A program made the position numbers and the translations under genes. The notes under the pieces were generated by a model. That model did no database searches. It was not told the DNA's origin and worked only from the letters and a program-made list of their open reading frames with translations. DNA of 64,000 bases from Paucilactobacillus kaifaensis (GTDB lineage Bacteria; Bacillota; Bacilli; Lactobacillales; Lactobacillaceae): the NCBI RefSeq assembly GCF_005405145.1, contig NZ_BJDM01000009.1, positions 1 through 64,000 on the forward strand, given 5' to 3'. Positions 9,396 to 17,327 of the stretch are shown piece by piece (position 1 is the stretch's first letter; each line of letters begins with the position of its first letter).

Positions 9396-10330
9396 TGCAT
9401 GTATTGTGCCAAAAAATTGGCAATATGTTTACGGTACTCCTTTGGTGCAGTAGCGTAAGATTTTGCATGTTGCGCGTTTTTAACAACCCATAATTGTTTT
9501 GGTCCCTTAGTAGCACGATAATTTTGATAAACCATTTCAGTTGGCACAAATGTATCTTTAGCTCCGTGAATAAATAACATTGGTCGATGATTATGTGATA
9601 ATTGATTGAGGGAACTGGCTGAACCAAAGAAATAGCCAGCACGCACGCGGGTAATCAAGCTAACCACGTCAACTAATGGAAAGCTAGGTAAATTATACAT
9701 CTGCCTTGCTTGATAGCTAATTTCTTGTTTAACCCCTGTATACCCACAATCTTCAACGAAAGCTTTTACCTGTGTCGGCAGCTTTTCCCCACTGGTCATC
9801 ATCGTCGTAGCACCACCCATACTAACACCGAACATAACAATTTCAGACTGTTGGCCATTAGCAGCAATAATTTTGTTGATCCATTTTTTATCGTCCAAGC
9901 GATCTGGCCAACCATAACCAATATAATTTCCCTGGCTGTTTCCTTGGCCGCGAGCATCTGGTAATAGTACGTTATATCCTAGTTGATGAAACAAATAAGC
10001 GTAGGCTCCCATACTTTCTTTGTTACCCATAAACCCGTGGGCAATCAAAACAGTTTTATTTGTTTTTGTTTGTGCTGGAACATAGTCAGCAACCAACTTT
10101 AAATTTCCAGTTGCTGATTGCATAGTCCAGTGTTGTTTATTAACTTGCTGAAACCATTTTTTTTGATGATATAATGGATCTGACTTTTTGATTACCGTTT
10201 GATTACTGATAAAACTTTTATGACTAGGTACTACTGCAACCTGATAAAAATATAAACCACCTGCTAGTAGGCCTCCGGTTAAAATAACAATGACAGTAAT
10301 AATTACAATTAACCAACGTTTAACTTTCAT
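9392..10330 (-). CDS. Membrane-anchored alpha/beta hydrolase
   Basis: A 312-residue protein with one N-terminal hydrophobic helix (residues 7-30, after MKVKR), which probably anchors it outside the membrane. A hydrolase domain follows with HGFMGNKES (oxyanion region), nucleophile elbow GVSMGG, a later Asp in HGAKDTFVP and a His in NAQHAKS. It resembles the YfhR/FrsA-like serine hydrolases often annotated as cell-surface hydrolases in lactobacilli. The substrate is unknown. It is convergent with the antiporter gene and divergent from the next hydrolase. Confidence 0.82.
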   Translation of the reverse strand: MKVKRWLIVIITVIVILTGGLLAGGLYFYQVAVVPSHKSFISNQTVIKKSDPLYHQKKWFQQVNKQHWTMQSATGNLKLVADYVPAQTKTNKTVLIAHGFMGNKESMGAYAYLFHQLGYNVLLPDARGQGNSQGNYIGYGWPDRLDDKKWINKIIAANGQQSEIVMFGVSMGGATTMMTSGEKLPTQVKAFVEDCGYTGVKQEISYQARQMYNLPSFPLVDVVSLITRVRAGYFFGSASSLNQLSHNHRPMLFIHGAKDTFVPTEMVYQNYRATKGPKQLWVVKNAQHAKSYATAPKEYRKHIANFLAQYMH

Positions 10331-10421
10331 TTACAAATCTCCATTTCTAGATATCTATGTACTAATTTAACTAAAATTTTTCTTTAAAGAAGGTCTTCTC
10401 GTACCCACTGAATTTCATTTT

Positions 10422-11324
10422 ATGTCTTCCGATCACCAAACTAACTTATACGCTAAAATGTGGCTACCAACCGGCAATCCCATTGGGGTAATTCAAATAA
10501 TTCACGGAATGGCAGAACACATTAACCGGTATCAAGAATTTGCCTCGTTTTTAGCCAAACAAGGATTCATTGTGGCCGGTGATGACCATCTTGGCCATGG
10601 ACACTCAGCTACCAATAATAACTTGGGTTATTTTAGTCACGGCAATGCCGTTCATTTCTTATTGCAAGATGAAATCAACCTGTGTCACAAATTAAAAAAA
10701 GACTACCCTAGTTTACCATATGTCTTACTCGGACACAGCATGGGTTCGATGATGGCTCAATGTCTTTTACCTATTTTAGATCACGAAATTGACGGTGCAA
10801 TTTTAATTGGGACTAGTGCCGTTCATCGTGAATTAGTTCCAGCTTGGCCAATAATCAGTTCACTAAATCAAATTGCTCCTCATCGTATTGGTCGCTTTCT
10901 AGACGCAATGGCATTTGGGAGTTTCTCAAAGCCCTTTAACCGCCACGTTAAATTTTCCTGGTTGACCCATTCATCAGAAATTATTAGTCAGTATGATCAA
11001 GATCCGTGGTCCGGGTTTACGTTTACCAACAATGGATTCTATACTTTATTTTCACTAATGAAGCGGGCTACTAGTTCAGCATGGATTAATGGTATTCGTT
11101 CTGACCTACCAATCTTGATAACTAGTGGTACCCATGATCCAGTTGGTAAGTTTGGCCGTGGCCCCAGCTACCATTTTAACTTATTAACAAACGCTGGTTT
11201 TTCCAAAACAACTTTAAAACTTTTTGATGGAATGCGCCACGAAATCCTAAATGAGACTCATCGAGAACAAGTTTATCAATTTATTGCACGATGGTTAGGC
11301 AAAAATGTGCTACATTATAGGTAA
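10422..11324 (+). CDS. Alpha/beta hydrolase, monoacylglycerol-lipase-like
   Basis: The 300-residue cytoplasmic protein belongs to the serine aminopeptidase S33/lysophospholipase group. It has IIHGMAEH (oxyanion region), GHGHS, nucleophile elbow GHSMGS, an Asp in SGTHDPVG and a His in GMRHEILNE. It probably hydrolyses monoacylglycerols or similar esters. The start is uncertain. The ATG at 10422 has no ribosome site close by, since AAGAAGG lies about 28 bases upstream. The in-frame residues before it (TEFHF) look like the family's usual N-terminal strand, so an unusual start or a small upstream lesion is possible. Confidence 0.82.
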   Translation: MSSDHQTNLYAKMWLPTGNPIGVIQIIHGMAEHINRYQEFASFLAKQGFIVAGDDHLGHGHSATNNNLGYFSHGNAVHFLLQDEINLCHKLKKDYPSLPYVLLGHSMGSMMAQCLLPILDHEIDGAILIGTSAVHRELVPAWPIISSLNQIAPHRIGRFLDAMAFGSFSKPFNRHVKFSWLTHSSEIISQYDQDPWSGFTFTNNGFYTLFSLMKRATSSAWINGIRSDLPILITSGTHDPVGKFGRGPSYHFNLLTNAGFSKTTLKLFDGMRHEILNETHREQVYQFIARWLGKNVLHYR

Positions 11325-11366
11325 GTAAATTTACATGATCAAGTAAACGTGCAAGGAAGTGAGTAA

Positions 11367-11777
11367 ATGTTTCCAGAACGATTAAGAGCATTGCGTCGCG
11401 GGCAAAATATCACCTTAAAAGAATTAGCAACTGCCCTAAACCAACATTTGACCAGTGGTGAAAAAGCTAATACTCCGTCTCAAATTGGTAACTGGGAACG
11501 CGGTATCCGTACCCCTTCATATATTGAAGCTCGTAAGTTATCCGAGTATTTTGATGTTAGTTTGGATTATTTAACTGGTAAATCTGATCAAAACGATTAC
11601 GATCTAGGAAAACTATTCCTTTCAGGAAAGGAATTATCGTTCAATCACACTACCTTAACCAGCCAGGACCGTTATGAGATATTTCAGTTAATTGACGGTT
11701 ACCTCCATGGTCGCCAAAAACGTCGTGAAACAGAAAAATTCTATGCAACGCAAGAAGAATTGGACTTGGATTTATAA
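11367..11777 (+). CDS. Xre-family HTH transcriptional regulator
   Basis: The 136-residue protein starts with a Cro/CI-type helix-turn-helix (residues 3-72): LRALRRGQNITLKELA, then an insertion, SQIGNWERG, and YFDVSLDYLTGKSD. An acidic C-terminal tail without a known domain follows. ATG at 11367 lies after AAGGAAGTGAG. A 10-bp palindrome GTAAATTTAC at 11325-11334 just upstream is a candidate autoregulatory operator. It lies between a hydrolase and a methyltransferase-like gene on the same strand. The regulatory target is unknown. Confidence 0.85.
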   Translation: MFPERLRALRRGQNITLKELATALNQHLTSGEKANTPSQIGNWERGIRTPSYIEARKLSEYFDVSLDYLTGKSDQNDYDLGKLFLSGKELSFNHTTLTSQDRYEIFQLIDGYLHGRQKRRETEKFYATQEELDLDL

Positions 11778-11870
11778 AAAATTATGAGCAGGACCTGAAA
11801 ATGTCTAGGTTAGACATCCAGTCATGCAAATAAGTCTACAAAAACCACAACCTAATGAAGGAAAGACCCT

Positions 11871-12725
11871 ATGAATCCTAAACAACGTAAACGACTGAAA
11901 AAAGTCATCAAACAACATAAGCAAGTTAAAACTAATAATTATATCAGTGAACTGACTCATTATCGCGATTTATTTGATTTCTTTCCAGCAATTAAATATT
12001 TAATTAATAATGTTTTGGAGAGTAATCGTTTATTACAAAATGGGCTGCTACCACAACCTCTTCCAAAGTTATTACTGCCCGATAATATTCAAGACACTAT
12101 TTTTAATGCAATTCAGTCCAAATATGCACCAGACGATCCTGCCGGTGACCAACAATGGTCACTTTATGTTGATGCATTGCCTAAATTAGACCGTTTATTA
12201 CGTAACTATCGTGATTATTTAGAGACAACATACGGGATGTGGTCGTACACAAATTCATTATTCGTTAAGCAACTATCACAGTTAACTGATGGCCAACCAG
12301 TACTAGAGGTAATGGCCGGTAATGGATATATTTCAAAGGGATTAAAAAACTTAAATTCACAGCAAATCGTTATTACCACCGATAGTCAAGCATGGACAAC
12401 AGAAAACGAAACCGGCAAACATCCGGTAACCACAATTGAGTCGCTGGATGCATTATCCGCTTTTGACAAATATGAATCACAGATCAAATACGTAATTATG
12501 TCATGGGCGCCAGATAAACAAACAACCGATTGGGAACTGCTACAAAAAATCAGAAATAGTGCTCGGAATATCAAATTACTAGTTATTGGCGAACAAAATG
12601 GAGCAACCAACTCCTCTGCCTTTTGGAATAACGTTGAAATCATCCCAAATAGTACCATTGACCAAATTAATACTCAGTTTAAGAGTTTTGATTTAATTAA
12701 TGAAAAACTATTTGAGTGCGCATAA
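11871..12725 (+). CDS. SAM-dependent methyltransferase-like protein
   Basis: The 284-residue protein opens with a lysine-rich segment (PKQRKRLKKVIKQHKQVK). A helical part follows, then a Rossmann-like region with VLEVMAGNGYISKGL near residue 145, which matches SAM-binding motif I. ITTDS and YVIMSWAPD are plausible motifs II and IV. The substrate is unknown; the basic N terminus could bind nucleic acid. The ATG at 11871 follows AAGGAAAG. The 93-base gap after the Xre gene holds a small GTCTA/TAGAC hairpin and no terminator, so the two may be co-transcribed. A strong terminator follows it. Confidence 0.65.
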   Translation: MNPKQRKRLKKVIKQHKQVKTNNYISELTHYRDLFDFFPAIKYLINNVLESNRLLQNGLLPQPLPKLLLPDNIQDTIFNAIQSKYAPDDPAGDQQWSLYVDALPKLDRLLRNYRDYLETTYGMWSYTNSLFVKQLSQLTDGQPVLEVMAGNGYISKGLKNLNSQQIVITTDSQAWTTENETGKHPVTTIESLDALSAFDKYESQIKYVIMSWAPDKQTTDWELLQKIRNSARNIKLLVIGEQNGATNSSAFWNNVEIIPNSTIDQINTQFKSFDLINEKLFECA

Positions 12726-12765
12726 ACGGCTTTACCATTGCTCAATGTATCAACCAATTGAAATA

Positions 12766-12809
12766 AAAAATAGAACTGCATCCCATAACAGGATCGCAGT
12801 TCTATTTTT
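12766..12809. terminator. Bidirectional intrinsic terminator
   Basis: AAAAATAGAACTGC (12766-12779) pairs with GCAGTTCTATTTTT (12796-12809). ATCC/GGAT extends the stem inside. It would end the methyltransferase transcript and the minus-strand genes that converge on it. Confidence 0.9.
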
Positions 12810-12839
12810 GATGTGTATTGGTAGCAGTGCTACCTCAGA

Positions 12840-12980
12840 TTAACAGCGCTCCACAACGCTAATAATCGGACGCCCTACATAATCCGGTAGGAATATGCGC
12901 CCCACCCGAAATGTCACTAGTCGCTTGCGCGAAACAACCAAAAGATTGTCTGACTTTCTCGACTCATCGCATGCAGTCAT
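12840..12980 (-). CDS. Possible small protein or structured RNA, unrecognised
   Basis: A 46-codon frame (start MTACDESRK, end ISVVERC) follows the 13009 gene on the same strand and precedes the shared terminator. Its ribosome site (GGAAG, nine bases upstream) is weak. The segment is visibly richer in G and C than its surroundings and can form several short hairpins, for example CCTAC/GTAGG at 12875-12892. It could therefore be a small RNA or a leader or 3' element rather than a gene. I cannot assign a family. Confidence 0.3.
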   Translation of the reverse strand: MTACDESRKSDNLLVVSRKRLVTFRVGRIFLPDYVGRPIISVVERC

Positions 12981-13008
12981 TGTATCATCTTCCGTGCCAT
13001 AATTCAAA

Positions 13009-13485
13009 TTACTTTTTTTCTTCCTTAGCGGCAGCTCGATTGCTCTCAATGGTGGTTAATTGGGTAGTAATCCATTCTTTGGCCATTTTTCCAGCACTAT
13101 CTGGATCATCCGCTAATGAAGTTAGCGAAGCACACTGGTCAATTCTCAGACCTGAGCGATTCAAATCGGCGGCCTCACAAACTAAATACACATTTACTTC
13201 ACGTTCCTCGTTAACGTCCAATATTTTAGTAATTGTTTTTGAGTTCATCAATGGCAAATTAATAACACTGGTCTCTAACCGAACCGAAACATTTTCACCG
13301 GCAGGTACCTTAACAATCCATTCAAATTGAGATAATTCATTTTTGTTGGCATTATCGCTAAGATACTTTAATCCAGCTTCAATTGCTTTAGTTTCCTCAA
13401 CTTGCTTAACAGTTACTGTTTCTTTTTTTGTTTGAAATTTATCAGCAAGAATTTGATCCACAAATGTTTGAACGTTGATTTTCAT
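13009..13485 (-). CDS. Unrecognised 158-residue cytoplasmic protein
   Basis: The protein is soluble and without signal peptide or membrane segment. The N terminus is Lys/Glu/Val-rich (QTKKETVTVKQVEETKA), a beta-rich centre follows (FEWIVKVPAGENVSVRLETSV) and the tail is Lys/Glu-rich. I recognise no family. The start ATG at 13485 is supported by GAAGGAAG just upstream, overlapping the stop of the preceding membrane-protein gene, so the two form an operon. Coding quality looks good. Function unknown. Confidence 0.6.
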   Translation of the reverse strand: MKINVQTFVDQILADKFQTKKETVTVKQVEETKAIEAGLKYLSDNANKNELSQFEWIVKVPAGENVSVRLETSVINLPLMNSKTITKILDVNEEREVNVYLVCEAADLNRSGLRIDQCASLTSLADDPDSAGKMAKEWITTQLTTIESNRAAAKEEKK

Positions 13486-13489
13486 TAAA

Positions 13490-13888
13490 TTACTTCCTTC
13501 TTAATCTCGGACTAATATATTGTCCTCGTTGTCTAATTGCTGCAATTCCCGCCATAACATTCATTACAATCCCAATGACACTTAAAACATCAATACTTAA
13601 TCTAAAAACAGAACCAACTTTGGCATGAAAGTTAATTTCAAAAAATGCCCCAAATAATGCAATTGTATAGATCAGTAGCACAAAGATGGTTAAGTACACA
13701 GAGAAACGAAAGTTAAGCGCACTAAATATAATTACTAGTAAATATAGTACAATCGCTATGCCGATATGATTAATCACTTCGCTACTTGCTAAGGAAGTTC
13801 CGCTAAGATGATACATCATCAAACTAACGATACAGTAAAGTAATAGTGAAATTGTTGAATATGAGATTACTTGTCTAGCTGCTTTCAC
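13490..13888 (-). CDS. Small four-helix membrane protein, unrecognised
   Basis: The 132-residue protein shows four hydrophobic segments (about residues 8-28, 40-60, 65-88 and 97-117) and a basic C terminus (RQRGQYISPRLRRK), predicted cytoplasmic. I recognise no family. It stops four bases before the 158-residue partner gene begins, and this tight arrangement suggests the two proteins work together, possibly with the soluble one at the membrane. A GGGGGATCC stretch provides a moderate ribosome site before the ATG at 13888. Confidence 0.6.
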   Translation of the reverse strand: MKAARQVISYSTISLLLYCIVSLMMYHLSGTSLASSEVINHIGIAIVLYLLVIIFSALNFRFSVYLTIFVLLIYTIALFGAFFEINFHAKVGSVFRLSIDVLSVIGIVMNVMAGIAAIRQRGQYISPRLRRK

Positions 13889-13969
13889 GTTGGATCCCCC
13901 GTTTAATTGAATATAGTTTTATTCTACTATTAATGAACCCCAAGAGCTACTTCAATTAAAATTGCCTAA

Positions 13970-14001
13970 GAAAAAAGTCCATCCCAGTGTGAGATAGACC
14001 T
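13970..14001 (-). terminator. Terminator of the lipoate ligase gene
   Basis: On the minus strand GTCTATCTCA pairs with TGGGATGGAC, using two G-U pairs, and is followed by six Ts (13971-13976 complement). It ends lplA just before the divergently placed 13490 gene. Confidence 0.8.
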
Positions 14002-14023
14002 AAAATTTAATATCAATTAAATT

Positions 14024-15034
14024 TTATGCTAATAAATCAACCAACTGTGCAACACTGACTCCAACAATGTATTGCGTAGTATCTGCGTTTGTTAAGACTT
14101 TCGTCAAAGTTTCTCGATTGTAAGTAATGCCCTTCAACTGCTCAGCTAGCTGACTAATATCCTGTGGGCCAAAGAAATCACCAAAGAATTTGATGTTTTT
14201 GATTTTACCATCTTCAACTTGGATACGAGCATCAACAGTCCCCATATCAAAATGCTGGCGCTTTTGCACTGAAAATTCTGGTGATTTACCATAAACCCAA
14301 TCCCAGTTATTATAGTATTCTTCATAAATTTGATCGATTTTGGCCTGTTCTTCATCAGTAACTACATATTCTTGTTCTTTTATTTGAGCTAGGTCATCGA
14401 CATGGAACAATTTTTTTAACAAGATATCTCGAAATTCCGGCACTGATAAGTCTTGATATTCAGGTGATAAAAATGGTTTCAAATTAGTGACCCGCGAACG
14501 CACCGATTTAATTCCCTTTGACTTAATTTTGTCTTCTGGAACATTGAGGGCATGAGTCACAACATCTAAATCAACATCCAGCATTAACGTCCCGTGTGAA
14601 AAAGTTTTTCCATTGCGAGTATACATCGCGTTACCAGAAAACTTACGACCATCAACTAAGATATCATTACGCCCACTTACTTCGGCAGTGGTGGCTCCCA
14701 TTTCGTGTAATGCATCCACAATCGGCTGTGTAAATGACTTGAAGTCCCCAAAATCTTCACTATCACTATCTACCACAAAACTAAAACATAAATTGCCCAG
14801 ATCTTGATAAACAGCTCCGCCACCAGATAATCGGCGGGTCACCCGAATATTATGATCCTGCACATATTTTTGATTAATTTCTTCTAATGTATTTTGATTA
14901 CGGCCAACAATAATACAAGGTTCTTCATAATAGAATAATAGTAATGGTTCACCAAAATTTTTGTTGTTCATTAAATATTGTTCAGTTGCCAAGTTCTCCC
15001 CAATATTATGAGATTTCATTGCCACATAACGCAT
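14024..15034 (-). CDS. lplA: Lipoate--protein ligase
   Basis: The enzyme activates lipoate with ATP and transfers it to lysines of 2-oxoacid dehydrogenase E2 or GcvH proteins. Visible family motifs are RRLSGGGAVYQD (about residues 74-85) and GRNDILVDGRKFSGNAM, which contains the catalytic lysine. The C-terminal accessory domain found in LplA-type enzymes is present, giving 336 residues in all. ATG at 15034 is preceded by TTGGAGGA. Single gene with its own terminator; no lipoylated enzyme gene is nearby, so it serves targets elsewhere. An octanoyltransferase role is less likely with the accessory domain present. Confidence 0.88.
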   Translation of the reverse strand: MRYVAMKSHNIGENLATEQYLMNNKNFGEPLLLFYYEEPCIIVGRNQNTLEEINQKYVQDHNIRVTRRLSGGGAVYQDLGNLCFSFVVDSDSEDFGDFKSFTQPIVDALHEMGATTAEVSGRNDILVDGRKFSGNAMYTRNGKTFSHGTLMLDVDLDVVTHALNVPEDKIKSKGIKSVRSRVTNLKPFLSPEYQDLSVPEFRDILLKKLFHVDDLAQIKEQEYVVTDEEQAKIDQIYEEYYNNWDWVYGKSPEFSVQKRQHFDMGTVDARIQVEDGKIKNIKFFGDFFGPQDISQLAEQLKGITYNRETLTKVLTNADTTQYIVGVSVAQLVDLLA

Positions 15035-15114
15035 ATTTTTTATCCTCCAACTACAATATATTAGCTAACTCATGGTGCTGCTGCCTTGTCTTACAAACAA
15101 ATTTTAGCACCCAG

Positions 15115-15128
15115 TGAAACCGATTACA
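15115..15128. promoter_or_regulatory. Weak cre-like site
   Basis: TGAAACCGATTACA fits 12 of 14 positions of the cre consensus TGWAARCGYTWNCW. It lies in the 313-base gap between lplA and the Usp gene. The gap otherwise holds only the Usp promoter and AT-rich sequence. Confidence 0.3.
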
Positions 15129-15284
15129 ATAAACTATTGAACAGATTACTTCAAACTAGCTTGCAGATAGTAAGATAGTGAAAAAAGTTCCTTGGTCTAT
15201 CAATTAAAAACTAGTTAATTAGGCATTTTTGGCTGTTTAAGTTAATTAATGTTTACAAAATCACAATAAAATAAATTGAAGGGC

Positions 15285-15312
15285 TTACACAAAGCTCAAT
15301 CAATAGTATAAT
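15285..15312 (+). promoter_or_regulatory. Sigma-A type promoter of the Usp gene
   Basis: TTACAC (15285-15290), a 16-base spacer and a perfect TATAAT (15307-15312) lie 36 bases before the ATG. Confidence 0.6.
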
Positions 15313-15347
15313 TAAGTCAGATAAGAATTGGAAAGAAGGTTTTTGTT

Positions 15348-15794
15348 ATGACACAACAGTATCAAAATATTCTTGCTCCAGTTGACGGTTCTAAAGCAAC
15401 CGCTCAAGTAATTGATAAAGCAATTCAAGTTGCTTTACAAAATAATACCCATCTCGATATTTTAAATGTCGTTGAAGTGAACCAGTTTAGTGACAGCTAT
15501 GGTGGCGCAGTTAGTGGCGACGTCATCTATGGACTTGTTGAAGAAATTGAATCACGTCTAAACGATTTAAAGAAAAAAGCAACTGACGCCGGATTAACCG
15601 ATGTAAGCATCCATGTTCGGTTTGGTAATCCAAAACCGGTTATTGCAAGGGAATTCCCTGCAGATCATAACAATGAATTAATTGTTATTGGAACTACCGG
15701 ATTATCAGCTGTCGAACGATTCATGGTTGGCTCAGTGACAAGTTATGTTAATCGAACGGCTAAATCAGATGTATTGGTTGTAAAAATCAAGTAA
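15348..15794 (+). CDS. Universal stress protein, UspA family
   Basis: The 148-residue single Usp domain has the N-terminal strand NILAPVDGSKAT. It ends with the ATP-binding signature G-2x-G-9x-GS, seen exactly in GTTGLSAVERFMVGS, so it is an ATP-binding Usp. Such proteins accumulate under stress and growth arrest; the biochemical role is not settled. ATG at 15348 follows AAAGAAGG. The gene is monocistronic, with its own TATAAT promoter and a strong terminator. Confidence 0.92.
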   Translation: MTQQYQNILAPVDGSKATAQVIDKAIQVALQNNTHLDILNVVEVNQFSDSYGGAVSGDVIYGLVEEIESRLNDLKKKATDAGLTDVSIHVRFGNPKPVIAREFPADHNNELIVIGTTGLSAVERFMVGSVTSYVNRTAKSDVLVVKIK

Positions 15795-15821
15795 GATTTT
15801 ACAAATCAGTTAATAATATAA

Positions 15822-15867
15822 AAAAATACTCATACCTAGTGTTTTATACTAGGTATGAGTTTTTTTA
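15822..15867. terminator. Bidirectional intrinsic terminator
   Basis: A 13-bp perfect stem ACTCATACCTAGT/ACTAGGTATGAGT (15828-15840 and 15848-15860) is flanked by A and T runs. It separates the Usp gene from the convergent GntR gene. Confidence 0.93.
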
Positions 15868-15882
15868 CGAGCCTGTAATTTG

Positions 15883-16611
15883 TTATTCTTCACCCAAGCT
15901 AACAAACGTATTGTATTTCAAATATTTATAATGTAGTCTCATATTCGAAACTTCAAATGGGGTCCCATCATCTAAAAAGAAGATCCCTTCCATAATGCCG
16001 ACGGGTTCCTTTTCAGTTAACCCTAGTAACTGCTGATCCTCTTCATTTGATGGTTCGGCTAAAATCGACATAAATGATTTGGTAACTGATTTGCCCTCAA
16101 TATCTTCTAAATAATTGAAGATTGATCCTTTTACTATATCTGGTGTCAATGCGGGTACCACTTTAATCGGAATGTATCCAGTTTCAATAATGATCGGTTT
16201 ATTATCAAATAAACGTAATCGCTTGATTTGATAAACAAAATCGTTATCATTTAAAAAGAGGTCTTGTTGTAGTTCCACACTTGCAGGAACCACCTGATAG
16301 TCTAATAGTTTTACTGTTGGCGTTTTTCCCTCCAAGTGAAAACTATCGGTAACCCCTAAGTTAGTCCCCTCATAATTGAATAAAGATTGATTCTTCAAAT
16401 ACAGCGGATTAATAAAAGTTCCCGATCCACGCTTTTTGAAGATAATTCCCTGCTGTGCTAACACATTCAATGCTCGCTTAATCGAACTACGACTGACGCC
16501 ATATGTCTCGCTTAGACTTCGCTCATCAGGTAATTTTTTGTTATTAAATTCATTTTTAAATATTCGCGTTTTGAGATCATGCATGACCTTGCGATATACT
16601 AAGTCTGCCAT
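15883..16611 (-). CDS. GntR-family regulator with UTRA ligand domain (HutC subfamily)
   Basis: An N-terminal winged helix (residues 3-68: LPDERSLSETYGVSRSSIKRALNVLAQQG) is followed by a UTRA ligand-binding domain (about 85-235). This is the HutC/TreR/NagR type, whose ligands are usually sugars or sugar phosphates. The start is ATG 16611 or the adjacent GTG 16614; AGGAG fits either. It is divergent from the YbaK-type gene. A palindrome TGGTGCGAACCA in the gap resembles half-sites of NagR/DasR-type operators, but no sugar gene adjoins, so the target is unclear. Confidence 0.85.
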   Translation of the reverse strand: MADLVYRKVMHDLKTRIFKNEFNNKKLPDERSLSETYGVSRSSIKRALNVLAQQGIIFKKRGSGTFINPLYLKNQSLFNYEGTNLGVTDSFHLEGKTPTVKLLDYQVVPASVELQQDLFLNDNDFVYQIKRLRLFDNKPIIIETGYIPIKVVPALTPDIVKGSIFNYLEDIEGKSVTKSFMSILAEPSNEEDQQLLGLTEKEPVGIMEGIFFLDDGTPFEVSNMRLHYKYLKYNTFVSLGEE

Positions 16612-16702
16612 CACACTAAACTCCTAATTTTACGACAATTGCTTGCTTATCCTGACATGAGTATAACAGATTTTTATAATTGGTTGTATACTTTTAAAAA
16701 AT

Positions 16703-16714
16703 TGGTGCGAACCA
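16703..16714. promoter_or_regulatory. Candidate GntR/HutC operator
   Basis: TGGT-GCGA-ACCA is a 4-4-4 dyad with the TGGT/ACCA half-sites used by many HutC-type regulators. It lies between the GntR gene and the next gene. Confidence 0.3.
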
Positions 16715-16779
16715 CGATCAAAAAAGTTCGAAACACAGCACTTAGTTCTTATAAAAATATCCGGAGGAATCCATACAAA

Positions 16780-17277
16780 ATGAGTAAAAAGAAAAAAATT
16801 AAAAAAACACTAGTTGAACAAATCCTAGATAAAAATAAAATCACTTACGAGCAGGCAGCATTCCCAACTCATCAAGATGGTGATGTAGCTCAGCTGAGTG
16901 TTGATCACAGTGATATTGACGAGCATTTAATCTATAAAACATTAGTTTTAGAGGGTAACGCTACTGGCCCAGTTGTCGGCGTTTTACCCATTGACTACCA
17001 TTTAGACGAAAAAAAATTAGCAAAAGTTTCTGGCAATAAAAAAGTTAATATGGTGCCATTAAAAGATCTTCTAAAGACTACTGGGTATGAACATGGTGCT
17101 AACACGCCGGTGGGAATTTACGAAAAGTTTAAATATCCGATATATATTGATCAATCGGCCCAAGAACCAGCGACAATTTACGTTTCATCTGGTAAAATCG
17201 GACGATCAATTAAAATTAATGCCACAGATCTTGCTAACTTAGTTCACGCCGATTTTGTAGATTTACGGCAAAATTAA
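16780..17277 (+). CDS. ybaK: Cys-tRNA(Pro)/Cys-tRNA(Cys) deacylase, YbaK/EbsC family
   Basis: This YbaK-fold protein edits mischarged Cys-tRNA(Pro). The N terminus is lysine-rich (MSKKKKIKKTL). The core shows YEQAAFPTH, HLIYKTLVL with the conserved catalytic-site lysine, and the family-typical VGVLPIDYHLDEKKLAK and YVSSGKIGRSIKI. At 165 residues the size is right. I chose the ATG at 16780 because CCGGAGGA lies 8 bases upstream; the open frame extends 47 codons further without a ribosome site. Housekeeping gene; 50 bases precede the next gene. Confidence 0.88.
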   Translation: MSKKKKIKKTLVEQILDKNKITYEQAAFPTHQDGDVAQLSVDHSDIDEHLIYKTLVLEGNATGPVVGVLPIDYHLDEKKLAKVSGNKKVNMVPLKDLLKTTGYEHGANTPVGIYEKFKYPIYIDQSAQEPATIYVSSGKIGRSIKINATDLANLVHADFVDLRQN

Positions 17278-17327
17278 AGCAGCAACTGCTACTAAAAGCA
17301 CCAACTAGTATTGCTTGGAGGATTAGT

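Noticed and set aside
12840-13049. A 69-codon minus-strand frame starting inside the 158-residue gene
   Set aside because: The first 23 codons overlap the upstream gene out of frame and lack a ribosome site. Only the shorter 46-codon part is kept, with low confidence.
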